Shown here: positions 24,749 to 33,297 of the stretch, one piece after another
Layout of the letters: the number at the start of each line of letters is the position of its first letter
Numbering within the stretch: position 1 is the first letter of the stretch
NCBI GenBank assembly: GCA_949295645.1
Contig: CASFLY010000089.1
Span: 1-33,297, forward strand
Source of the DNA: an uncultured Bacteroidales bacterium
Lineage (GTDB): Bacteria > Bacteroidota > Bacteroidia > Bacteroidales > UBA932
Direction of reading: 5' to 3'
DNA length: 33,297 nt
Notes under the pieces: generated by a model
Databases searched by the model: none
What the model was told of the DNA's origin: nothing
Seen by the model: only the letters and a program-made list of their open reading frames with translations
Translations under genes and position numbers: made by a program

Positions 24749-25336
24749 TCACAGCAAGGCCGTAAGCCGGTCCCTTATCCGGAGGTATTCCTGTTCAAAG
24801 TTAGGGGTAAAGACCGATTTTCCAAAGTTTTCTTCGATTTCTTCAAGGTCCCAGAAACGTCCCTCGTCGATCTCCTCCGTATCCGGATGAAGGGTAAAAT
24901 TGCCGATAGCGGCAAAGACATTGACCAGTTCTTTCTCCACTTCGGATTCGAAGACATAGCTCATAATGCGGACAGGATTGAACTCGCTGAAGCCGAGTTC
25001 CTCGGAAGCCTCCCTGTAAAGGGCCTCGATGATGCTTTCTCCATAGTCGACATGTCCTCCCACGGCAGTGTCCCATTTCCCCGGCTGTATGTCCTTGGCA
25101 GCCGACCTTTTCTGGAGATAGAGCCTGCTGAAGCGGTCCATGATGTGAAGATGGACCACCGGATGCAGCGGTTTCGCCCCGCTGTGGCAGTACCGACGGC
25201 TCGCCCTGCCCACAACCATTCCCGACGGCTCCACGACAGGAAACCATTCCCTGTCCTCTGCATATTCTTCTTTCGTCTCTATCGAAAACGGAGGCAGCAC
25301 CGGCGCCACCTCATCGGGATAAACCAGTTCAAGCAT
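24749..25336 (-). CDS. NUDIX hydrolase
   Basis: A 195-residue cytoplasmic hydrolase acting on a nucleoside diphosphate linked to another group. The Nudix box is complete at 94-116: G94, E100, R108, E109, E112, E113, within [20 protein letters not shown]. The N-terminal part (residues 30-80, [18 protein letters not shown], then [17 protein letters not shown]) resembles the isopentenyl-diphosphate-isomerase-like/YfcD branch. It is the first gene of the five-gene operon and is divergent from the ART module across a 109-bp gap. Its place beside a glycosyltransferase and a GalT-like domain suggests a sugar-nucleotide or housecleaning substrate. Confidence 0.92.
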   Translation of the reverse strand: MLELVYPDEVAPVLPPFSIETKEEYAEDREWFPVVEPSGMVVGRASRRYCHSGAKPLHPVVHLHIMDRFSRLYLQKRSAAKDIQPGKWDTAVGGHVDYGESIIEALYREASEELGFSEFNPVRIMSYVFESEVEKELVNVFAAIGNFTLHPDTEEIDEGRFWDLEEIEENFGKSVFTPNFEQEYLRIRDRLTALL

Positions 25337-25391
25337 ATCTTTCGGCCAGTTTTGAAAATTTCCCGAATTTACGGAAATTTTTCCTACAAAA

Positions 25392-25422
25392 TTCGTAATG
25401 TCATATCAATTCGCTACATTTG
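25392..25422 (+). promoter_or_regulatory. promoter of the DUF3791-ART module
   Basis: TTCG at 25392-25395, a 19-bp spacer, and TACATTTG at 25415-25422 fit the Bacteroidota -33/-7 promoter with one mismatch in -33 and none in -7. The predicted transcript begins near 25429, which excludes the in-frame ATG at 25398 and supports the start at 25446. Confidence 0.7.
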
Positions 25423-25445
25423 TAAAACAGCAAACACGACCGCCG

Positions 25446-25670
25446 ATGAGAGACAAACAGAAAGACAAGATAGAATATATTGTAGTAATGATAGCAGAAT
25501 TCGCAAAAGCCAAGCATCTGACAGAAAGCCAGGCCTATCGATATCTGCACCGTTTTCATGCCATAAGTTTTCTGGATAAGAACTACAATATCGCCCATAC
25601 TTTGAGAATGGAAGATGTCATTGAAGATATCACCGCATATTGCCGCCGACATGGAGGGGCGATAGTATGA
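25446..25670 (+). CDS. DUF3791-family small protein, likely partner or antitoxin
   Basis: A 74-residue cytoplasmic protein matching the DUF3791 pattern: IEYIVVMIAEFAKAKHLTES, then YRYLHRFHAISFLDKNY and DVIEDITAYCRR. It is helix-rich and charged, with no signal. The ATG at 25398 is in frame but lies within the predicted promoter, so 25446 is preferred. The stop overlaps the next start (ATGA), and the next gene's GGAGG lies inside this one. DUF3791 genes are commonly found beside DUF3990 genes, which suggests a toxin-antitoxin-like pair. The module looks AT-richer than the genes either side, consistent with transfer. Confidence 0.82.
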   Translation: MRDKQKDKIEYIVVMIAEFAKAKHLTESQAYRYLHRFHAISFLDKNYNIAHTLRMEDVIEDITAYCRRHGGAIV

Positions 25671-26146
25671 TACTGTACCACGGTTCGACTGTCGAAATAG
25701 AAAAAATCGACTTATCAATATCAAAGCCCAACAAGGATTTCGGGAAAGGTTTCTATCTTTCCGACGATGAACGGCAGGCCTATGAAATGGCTGAATATAA
25801 AGCCATGCAGTTGGACATGACTCCTGTCGTGACAGCGTTTGAATTTGATGAGAAGGTATTGTCAGGCTCGGATTATCTTGTAAAACAGTTTACAGAGTAC
25901 AGTAAGGAATGGGCAGAATTCGTGTTTGCGAACAGGAGTAATCTTGCCGGAGAGTCCCCGGTACATGATTATGATATAGTTTATGGGCCGATTGCGAATG
26001 ACCGTGTAGGATTACAGATCCGCAATTATATGGAGCACAATATCGACCTGCCGACATTTCTGGAACGGTTGAAGTTTATGAAAGGCATTACATTCCAATA
26101 CTTTTTCGGAAGTGAACGCGCCTTGAAAACATTAAAGAAGATATGA
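25667..26146 (+). CDS. DUF3990-family ADP-ribosyltransferase-like protein, likely toxin
   Basis: A 159-residue protein of the DUF3990 family, assigned to the ADP-ribosyltransferase fold. The three expected active-site blocks are visible: H5 in ILYHGST, Y30 in KDFGKGFYLSDDERQA, and E150 in QYFFGSERALKTL, an H-Y-E arrangement as in diphtheria-toxin-like and PARP-like enzymes. The conserved DYDIVYGPIANDRV (101-114) lies between them. GGAGG ten bases upstream gives a strong ribosome-binding site, and the start overlaps the preceding stop by 4 nt. Activity and target are not known; toxic ADP-ribosylation is inferred from the fold and from the flanking small genes. Confidence 0.85.
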   Translation: MILYHGSTVEIEKIDLSISKPNKDFGKGFYLSDDERQAYEMAEYKAMQLDMTPVVTAFEFDEKVLSGSDYLVKQFTEYSKEWAEFVFANRSNLAGESPVHDYDIVYGPIANDRVGLQIRNYMEHNIDLPTFLERLKFMKGITFQYFFGSERALKTLKKI

Positions 26147-26361
26147 CAGGCTCTGAATACATGATGGAGTGTCTTGTAAAAGACCTGACCCTGCTGTTAA
26201 TGGAACGTCGTAATATGGATCTTGAAACGGCGTTGAATACATTATACACTTCTGATACGTTTTCCAAACTGAAAGACAAAAGAACCGGGCTATACTTTCA
26301 AAGTCCGGGCTATGTCTATGATTTTCTTGAAAAGGAAATCGAGACCGGAGTTATGGCGTAG
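26143..26361 (+). CDS. small protein of the ART module
   Basis: A 72-residue acidic helical protein (MMECLVKDLTLLLMERRNMD, then LETALNTLYTSDTFSKL and GLYFQSPGYVYDFLEKEIE). It starts at an ATGA overlap with the ART gene, so the three genes are translationally coupled. Proteins of this pattern occur beside DUF3990 genes; it may be a second antitoxin or a chaperone for the enzyme. It resembles DUF3791 proteins only loosely, and I do not claim membership. Confidence 0.75.
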   Translation: MTGSEYMMECLVKDLTLLLMERRNMDLETALNTLYTSDTFSKLKDKRTGLYFQSPGYVYDFLEKEIETGVMA

Positions 26362-26381
26362 GAGGGGACAAGGAAAAATAA

Positions 26382-26415
26382 AACCGCAGCGGGGTACGTG
26401 TATGCCGCTGCGGTT
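26382..26415 (-). terminator. terminator at the end of the sus-like cluster
   Basis: AACCGCAGCGG pairs perfectly with CCGCTGCGGTT around a 12-nt loop. On the minus strand the stem is followed by TTATTTTT, so it fits termination of the minus-strand lipoprotein gene; on the plus strand there is no T-run, although it may still slow transcripts from the ART module. Confidence 0.8.
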
Positions 26416-26451
26416 CTGTGACAATGACGATGTGATCGCGTCCGGGACGGG

Positions 26452-27960
26452 TCAGAGCTCGTCTGGGGTTCTGTCGTCGGTGATGACCCAGACTTTCCTG
26501 GCTCCGAGGTCGAACCAGATGTTGCAGGTCGTGGCTTCGTCGAGACCTCCGATAACAATATCATCTCCCGAGGCGAGATTTGATGATACCGATGCTCCTT
26601 CAACACTGTCAGCAGAAACAGTAACAGAAGCACTGTTTGCTCCTCCGAAATTATATTTGTCCCAACAAGTGTCCAGAATGATCTTGAACTTGTTGCCATC
26701 GGCAGCCTCGACATTTTTCGCTACAAAGTATCCATCCGACATTTCCATATCGATTGCGGTCTCGGCATTCCAGGCATTCCCGCCGACTTCTCCGCAGACT
26801 CCGAAGCCAGGGGTCTTCCCGGGTTCCATAACATAAATATATTTTTCATTGTAGCTTAATTGGTCTACGTAAATGTCATATCGGCCTGCTTCAGGGACAC
26901 TCATATTGGCTCCGCCGACAGTCATTTTTGCCCCATAGTTCACATAAACAGGTCCGCCGAAATTCTGACTGTCATCAGTTGAAAATCTTATCCTGAAACC
27001 TTCGTTATTGTTTGTATCGAATGCCGGCAACACGACATTCTTGCATGAATACAGACCGCGGGACTCTGTCATATCTATCCAGGAATTTCCCCAGGCCAAT
27101 TCCGATGAGTAGAAAATAAAGCCCTGCGGAACATTATAAGCATCCATAGCCGAGCCGAATGCCTTGACAGTGCCCGGCCTGAGGGTGATATTTGTCGGAG
27201 TGAATTTGACAGGGCCCTTGCCCTCGGCATTCAGGACAGTGATCTTAAAACCTTCAGTATATTCGCCAGGAATAAGGAAGATGTTGAATATTGTCTCCTC
27301 AGTGGTGGAAAGCTGAGTGCCGTTGCAGTCGAGAGTAACCGAACTTGAAGCACCTTCCGCCGCGGAAAGGACAGGTGTATCGCCGTTGAAACCCACGGTA
27401 GCCGCGCCTGCAATGCCATGGCCGTCTACGGATTCTATCTTTATGGTATTCACCGTCATATCACCTTTCAAAGGCAGACTGAGGACGGTGGCGAGGTTGT
27501 CGAAAAGGTAGTTCGTGCCGTCAACAGTTTTGGCAGCCATAGGGTAACCGGCAGAGAACCCGTCCGGAGCGTAGGTCTGGTCGGCGTCGACTGTTACGGA
27601 AACTGTTCCGTCGTTGAGGTCTGAAGCGGATACAGGATAAAGTGCATAGGCAGTCATTTCCTCTGCCGGGGTCTCGGCTATTTCAAAAGAACCCTCGGTC
27701 GAGCCTTCACCGGATGCAAGAGTATAGGTGTAGGCTTTGCCGCTTGCTCCGAAAAGGGAAATGGCATCGCCCTGTGCCCAATGTATGGCAGTGCCGCTCA
27801 GAACGGTTTTGGTGGCCGCCTTGGATGAAGCCGAAATGACAGACTGAGGCGCAAAATATGCAGTTTCATTTTCCGCCCCCCCCTCTGCGTTTTCCTTGTT
27901 GCAGCTGAAAGACAGTACCGAGGCAGCTGCAAGAACCGATACGAATAAAATCTTTTTCAT
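26452..27960 (-). CDS. fimbrillin-like/SusE-F-like surface lipoprotein
   Basis: A 502-residue lipoprotein with lipobox ending at C20 (SVLSFSC). Residues about 30-275 resemble fimbrillin-like domains: TKTVLSGTAIHWAQGDAISL, then AYTYTLASGEGSTEGSFEI and MTAYALYPVSA. Residues about 280-400 and 400-495 look like two carbohydrate-binding beta-sandwiches of the SusE/SusF kind, each with a GF or GVCG start, aromatic residues and an FKI/FRI strand (EGFRIRFSTDD, NKFKIILDTCWDKYNFGG). Since GH97 and GH13 genes lie upstream on the same strand, a starch- or glucan-binding role is the best inference; fimbrial assembly is the alternative. A 52-residue gene precedes it by 26 bp. Confidence 0.72.
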   Translation of the reverse strand: MKKILFVSVLAAASVLSFSCNKENAEGGAENETAYFAPQSVISASSKAATKTVLSGTAIHWAQGDAISLFGASGKAYTYTLASGEGSTEGSFEIAETPAEEMTAYALYPVSASDLNDGTVSVTVDADQTYAPDGFSAGYPMAAKTVDGTNYLFDNLATVLSLPLKGDMTVNTIKIESVDGHGIAGAATVGFNGDTPVLSAAEGASSSVTLDCNGTQLSTTEETIFNIFLIPGEYTEGFKITVLNAEGKGPVKFTPTNITLRPGTVKAFGSAMDAYNVPQGFIFYSSELAWGNSWIDMTESRGLYSCKNVVLPAFDTNNNEGFRIRFSTDDSQNFGGPVYVNYGAKMTVGGANMSVPEAGRYDIYVDQLSYNEKYIYVMEPGKTPGFGVCGEVGGNAWNAETAIDMEMSDGYFVAKNVEAADGNKFKIILDTCWDKYNFGGANSASVTVSADSVEGASVSSNLASGDDIVIGGLDEATTCNIWFDLGARKVWVITDDRTPDEL

Positions 27961-27986
27961 TGTTCCTGTGTTTTCCGGTTAAACTT

Positions 27987-28145
27987 TTACTGCCACATTA
28001 TGGATTCGTCATCCTGCTGCAGTTCCTGTGTTCCGAAAGCCGACTCGCCGGAAGTCGCCGCAAAGCCGCTTTCCACCGCTATGCTATCCTCGGAGATTTC
28101 CGGGGAAACATAGCCGCCGTTTTTCTTTAATTCTTTCTCTTTCAT
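27987..28145 (-). CDS. 52-residue small protein, unknown function
   Basis: A short frame, MKEKELKKNGGYVSPEISED, then SIAVESGFAATSGESAFGTQ and ELQQDDESIMWQ. It fits a recurrent kind of Bacteroidales small protein: a basic start, YVSPE, an acidic strand with a V/I-rich core, GFA, and a D/E-rich end with a tryptophan. Such genes often precede fimbrillin-like or other surface lipoprotein genes, as here. The leader before its ATG is A-rich (AAAACAACA), typical for the phylum. No signal peptide or cysteine. Function is unknown. Confidence 0.65.
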   Translation of the reverse strand: MKEKELKKNGGYVSPEISEDSIAVESGFAATSGESAFGTQELQQDDESIMWQ

Positions 28146-28197
28146 TGTTGTTTTGGTTTTTATGTTAATATATTGATTTTTATTTGTTTCCTAAACA

Positions 28198-28574
28198 GCA
28201 GATCCCTCGGCTGCGCTTCGCTCCGCTCGGGATGACACCATGCAGGACATTCAGGATACCGCTGGGCAAGACGCTCGGGATAACCTGCGGCGGCATGTTC
28301 GGGCAACATTGCACAGATGCCTGAAACAGATCCCTCGGCTGCGCTTCGCTTCGCTCGGGATGACACCCTGCAGGACACTCGGGATGACATTGGGCAAGGT
28401 ATTCGAAATGACACCGGGGAGGATACTCCGAATGACCTGCGGCAGGAGAGGCATAGCGTTGACGACAGCGAGCACTGTTGCCCCCGCCAGGGGGTGTATT
28501 TCTGTGCGAGCGTCGTCAACGCTATGCCGACGCCCAAAAAGAACCATCGTCACGCTACGCCATCGCCACCAACC
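28198..28574. repeat. composite repeat array A, after the GH97 stop codon
   Basis: This 377-bp stretch fills the gap between the GH97 stop and the leader of the small gene. From low to high coordinates: hairpin 28198-28236 (stem ATCCC/GGGAT); three contiguous 24-bp degenerate units 28234-28305; a 21-bp linker 28306-28326; hairpin 28327-28364; three 24-bp units 28362-28433; a 14-bp partial unit; the 79-bp inverted-repeat element 28450-28528; and a decayed ~32-bp ladder running to the GH97 stop. The 24-bp units resemble GACACCNNGCAGGACATTCG. No start codon with coding character is seen inside. Confidence 0.88.
28450..28528. repeat. 79-bp element with 17-bp perfect inverted repeats, copy A
   Basis: GGCATAGCGTTGACGAC at 28450-28466 is the exact reverse complement of 28512-28528. 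The interior holds a second hairpin, CCCCC-GCCA-GGGGG. It differs from copy B at only two of 79 positions. Confidence 0.9.
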
Positions 28575-30803
<2,229 letters not shown>

Positions 30804-30830
30804 TTATGTTTCAATTATATTGTTCATCAG

Positions 30831-31211
30831 GCAGATCCCTCGACTTCGCTCGGGATGACACCTGGGCAGGACATTCCGGATGGCACTAAGCAGGACATTC
30901 CGGATAACCTGCGGCGGCATACTCGGGATGACATTGCACAGATGTCTGAAACAGATCCCTCGACTGCGCTTCGCTCCGCTCGGGATGACACCAGGCAGGA
31001 CATTCCGGATGGCTCCGAGCAAAGCACTCGAGATGACCTGCGGCAGGAGAGGCATAGCGTTGACGACAGCGAGCACTGTTGCCCCCGCCAGGGGGCGTAT
31101 TTCTGTGCGAACGTCGTCAACGCTATGCCGACGCCGACAAAAACGCCGCCAACGCGATACCGACCCGGCCAAAACCATCGTCGACGCGATACCGACGCCG
31201 ACAAACCGTCG
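30831..31211. repeat. composite repeat array B, after the GH13 stop codon
   Basis: This 381-bp array has the same order as array A: short hairpin 30831-30859; three units 30857-30929 (25, 24 and 24 bp); a linker ending GAAA, 30930-30951; hairpin 30952-30989; two 24-bp units 30987-31034; a 14-bp partial unit; the 79-bp inverted-repeat element 31051-31129; and a ~32-bp ladder that ends in the GH13 stop codon. Linker (GACATTGCACAGATG) and partial unit (GACCTGCGGCAGGA) are nearly identical to those of array A. Confidence 0.88.
31051..31129. repeat. 79-bp element with 17-bp perfect inverted repeats, copy B
   Basis: The arms at 31051-31067 and 31113-31129 are the same 17-mers as in copy A, and the CCCCC-GCCA-GGGGG inner hairpin is kept. 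The right-hand arm also begins the ~32-bp ladder. Confidence 0.9.
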
Positions 31212-31219
31212 TCAACGGG
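31113..31219. repeat. degenerate ~32-bp tandem ladder running into the GH13 gene end
   Basis: Units at 31113-31144, 31145-31176, 31177-31207 and a partial at 31208-31219 share the pattern GTCGTCAACGCGATACCGAC followed by GCCGACAAAAAC. The last partial unit includes the stop codon of the amylase gene. Confidence 0.75.
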
Positions 31220-33140
31220 AATACTCTACAATAAGTACCTGCCGCGGCCCCACCACCGTAGAATCCGACACCTCGACAGATTCGCCCGTTATGACATCGC
31301 GTCCGCCGTGCAGTCCGCCCGTAATCTCTGCATAATGCGACCACGGGACATGCTTCTTCCCCCGCGAATTGTTGATATAGACGAAAACAGCATCCGTCGC
31401 ATCATACCGGAAATAAGCATAGGTATTGTCCCGTGTCATAAAATGAACCGTCTTCCCGTCATGAATCACCTTTTTGGTCTTGCGCCACTGAAACAGTTTC
31501 CTGGTATAGTCGTGAAGCTCCGCAATCTGTCCCTGCGGCACCGGCTTTCCGTCAGTGGAAACACACGCTGCCGCACGGCCCTCCTCACTGAAAAAATCGA
31601 GACTGTCACCAGCCCATCCTCCAGGAAAATCCACCCTCAGACCCCCATGACCCTGAGAACGGTCCTTAGAGACGAACATCATCTCGTCACCGTAGAAAAT
31701 CTGCGGAATCCCGCGCATGGTCGCCATCATAGCCATCACTATCCTGAGCCTGTCCGGATTATGCCTCAGCACGTCTCCGATTCTGTCGATGTCGTGGTTC
31801 CCGGCAAAGATAAGCATCTTCGAAAGATCGTGATATACAAAATCATGCGACAGACAGTCATAAATACGGACCATCCCCTCTCCCCAGTTGTGGGAATCGG
31901 TAGGAACCCCGCGCCCGATAGCCTCCTGCAGAGGAAAATCCATAATCGAAGGCAAGTGCGAATCGAATCCGTCCTTATTTCCGTTCCCGCCCTGCCAGTA
32001 GGCAAGCTGCGGGATAGAAGAAGTCCAGCACTCGCCCACGATATTGAAGCCTGGATATTCGTCCAGGACAGCCGCACACCATTCGCTCATCGGGACCTTC
32101 TCATTGTACGGATAGGTATCCACCCTGAAACCGTCCAGCCCGGCGTATTCGATCCACCACACTGCCCACTGCTTGAAATAATCGAGGACAAACGGATTGT
32201 CAAGATTCATATCCGGCATCGACGGTACGAACCAGCCGCTCTCCTGCAGGTTCAGGTCGTACTTCGAAGCGTTGGGATCCATATTCGTCGAAAAACATAC
32301 ATTCGTACCGGTGTACTCGTCGAACTGATGTATCCAGTCCCTGAAAGGCAGATCTTCCATCCACCAGTGCGCCGTACCGCAATGGTTCGTGACGACATCC
32401 ATTATCACCTTCAGTCCCTTTTCGTGTGCCATAGAGACAAAGTCGCGATATAGTTCATTGGTCCCGAAACGGGGGTCGATATGATAATAGTCCGCACAGG
32501 CGTAGCCATGATAGGAACCCTCCGGCTCATTGTCCAGAAGCAGCGGCGTCGGCCAGATCGCGGTAGCCCCGAGATCCGCGATGTAGTCAAGATGGTCGAC
32601 AATACCCTGGATGTCACCGCCATGCCGTCCGAAAAACGCGTCGCGATCGGCTTTTTCGGCAGTGTCCGTGGTAGAATCATTCGTCGGGTCACCGTTTGCA
32701 AAACGGTCAGGCATAATAAGATAGATCATATCGGCCGTCGTAAAGCCTTTCCGCGAAGCAGAGCCCGCGGTACGGGAAGCGATCTCATACGGGTATCTGA
32801 AACTCTCACCATCCCTGCTGAACACGAGCCAGTATGTTCCCGGAGCCGCATTCTGCGATACAGCCACGTCCACAAACAGGTAATTCGGGCTGTCAGCCTT
32901 GTGGATACCCGTCACCTTCACACCTTTCCCGCCTTCCACAGCTACCTCGAACGCAGAAATGCCTTCACCCTGGACAAGAAGCTGGAGAGGCGTCTTCATC
33001 CCTGTCCACCAGGACAAAGGCTCCACCCTCCTGACCTTACCGTCCGCTTCAGGCAGCGACGATACATCAGACACCGGGCCGGTTCCGCATGAAACCGCAC
33101 CGGCAACAATAACTGAGGACATTAGTATTCTTTTTAACAT
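31212..33140 (-). CDS. GH13 alpha-amylase/neopullulanase lipoprotein, SusA-like
   Basis: A 642-residue glycoside hydrolase with a lipobox ending at C18 (AGAVSC). Residues about 35-120 are the cyclomaltodextrinase-type N-terminal domain (RRVEPLSWWTGMKTPLQLLV), and the GH13 barrel follows from about 135. Conserved regions are DVVTNHCG (248-255), GFRVDTYPYNEK with nucleophile D341, IVGECW with acid/base E370, and FAGNHD with D450. The C-terminal beta domain ends VLIVEYSR. Domain order matches SusA-type neopullulanases, but SusA itself is usually described as soluble periplasmic, while the lipobox here points to membrane anchoring. TATCTTTC on the minus strand (33145-33152) resembles a -7 element but lies very near the start. 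Confidence 0.93.
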   Translation of the reverse strand: MLKRILMSSVIVAGAVSCGTGPVSDVSSLPEADGKVRRVEPLSWWTGMKTPLQLLVQGEGISAFEVAVEGGKGVKVTGIHKADSPNYLFVDVAVSQNAAPGTYWLVFSRDGESFRYPYEIASRTAGSASRKGFTTADMIYLIMPDRFANGDPTNDSTTDTAEKADRDAFFGRHGGDIQGIVDHLDYIADLGATAIWPTPLLLDNEPEGSYHGYACADYYHIDPRFGTNELYRDFVSMAHEKGLKVIMDVVTNHCGTAHWWMEDLPFRDWIHQFDEYTGTNVCFSTNMDPNASKYDLNLQESGWFVPSMPDMNLDNPFVLDYFKQWAVWWIEYAGLDGFRVDTYPYNEKVPMSEWCAAVLDEYPGFNIVGECWTSSIPQLAYWQGGNGNKDGFDSHLPSIMDFPLQEAIGRGVPTDSHNWGEGMVRIYDCLSHDFVYHDLSKMLIFAGNHDIDRIGDVLRHNPDRLRIVMAMMATMRGIPQIFYGDEMMFVSKDRSQGHGGLRVDFPGGWAGDSLDFFSEEGRAAACVSTDGKPVPQGQIAELHDYTRKLFQWRKTKKVIHDGKTVHFMTRDNTYAYFRYDATDAVFVYINNSRGKKHVPWSHYAEITGGLHGGRDVITGESVEVSDSTVVGPRQVLIVEYSR

Positions 33141-33228
33141 TCTCGAAAGATACTATATTAACGTGAGTTCGATGAATATATATTAGTTATTAACACATTG
33201 ATTATTAGGAAAATAGCGAAAGTTTTTG

Positions 33229-33236
33229 TATATTTG
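33229..33236 (+). promoter_or_regulatory. -7 element for a gene leaving the window
   Basis: TATATTTG matches TAnnTTTG exactly and is followed by an A-rich leader of about 30 nt before an ATG. No good -33 TTTG is seen at normal spacing. Confidence 0.5.
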
Positions 33237-33275
33237 AATAAGACAATAAACATCAAAACAACAAAAACAATCGCT

Positions 33276-33297
33276 ATGATGATCACCGAGGACGAAA
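33276..33297 (+). CDS. start of an unidentified gene, truncated by window edge
   Basis: After a TATATTTG element and an A-rich leader typical of the phylum, two successive ATG codons begin a frame reading MMITEDE before the window ends. Only seven codons are visible, so nothing can be said about its product. It is divergent from the GH13 gene. Confidence 0.4.

Noticed and set aside
25398..25445. Longer N-terminus of the DUF3791 protein from ATG 25398
   Set aside because: The added residues are encoded by the predicted -7 promoter element itself, so they would not be in the transcript.
28234..28433. 24-bp tandem units as a CRISPR array
   Set aside because: The units are contiguous and degenerate, with no unique spacers between identical repeats, and no cas gene is nearby.
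28450..28528. 79-bp inverted-repeat element as an integron attC site
   Set aside because: GTTGACG and its partner do not fit the GTTRRRY/RYYYAAC core sites, the arms are perfectly symmetric unlike attC, and no integrase gene is present.
30855..32453. Plus-strand 532-codon frame starting in array B with a peptide similar to the one over array A
   Set aside because: The peptide similarity follows from the shared DNA repeats; the rest is antisense to a clear GH13 gene and has no protein character.

Overview
The window comes from a member of the Bacteroidota, most likely order Bacteroidales and probably gut-associated, with moderate to high G+C. The evidence is a Bacteroidota-type putative porin, a SusB-type GH97 enzyme, a fimbrillin-like lipoprotein, a carboxypeptidase-regulatory-domain TonB receptor, many lipobox signal peptides, weak Shine-Dalgarno sites, and several promoters of the TAnnTTTG (-7) type. 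I cannot name the genus from this sequence.

Layout. 1-2.3 kb (+): 3' part of a porin gene and a membrane-type lytic transglycosylase. 2.3-5.5 kb (-): M13 metallopeptidase lipoprotein followed by an FtsX-like ABC permease. 5.6-12.4 kb: a minus-strand AraC regulator divergent from a complete tripartite RND efflux operon (adaptor, pump, outer-membrane channel), closed by a strong terminator. 12.4-13 kb: remnants of a subtilisin-like protease and of another secreted protein. 13.1-13.9 kb (+): glutamate racemase. 13.9-18.1 kb (-): TonB-dependent receptor and a beta-helix lipoprotein. 18.2-25.3 kb (-): a tight five-gene operon, NUDIX, double-domain glycosyltransferase, DUF4922-SpoIID fusion, AmpG-like MFS transporter and NamZ-like muramidase, which reads as cell-wall recycling. 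25.4-26.4 kb (+): a small AT-richer three-gene module, DUF3791 protein, DUF3990 ADP-ribosyltransferase-like protein and a second small protein, which looks like a toxin-antitoxin or defence cassette. 26.4-33.1 kb (-): a sus-like glycan cluster, GH13 amylase lipoprotein, GH97, a 52-residue small protein and a fimbrillin/carbohydrate-binding-like lipoprotein, without SusC, SusD or SusR in view.

The most distinctive non-coding content is a family of palindromic repeats. A short hairpin recurs at five places with compensating stem changes (four different stem sequences, all still paired). In the glycan cluster two copies of a ~380-bp composite array lie directly after the stop codons of the two glycoside hydrolases. 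Each array combines the hairpins, degenerate 24-bp tandem units, a 79-bp element bounded by 17-bp perfect inverted repeats, and a degenerate ~32-bp ladder. No transposase, RAYT, integrase, CRISPR or RNA gene was seen in the window.

The best candidates for something undescribed are the composite arrays, the three-gene ART module, and the DUF4922-SpoIID fusion inside the cell-wall operon.
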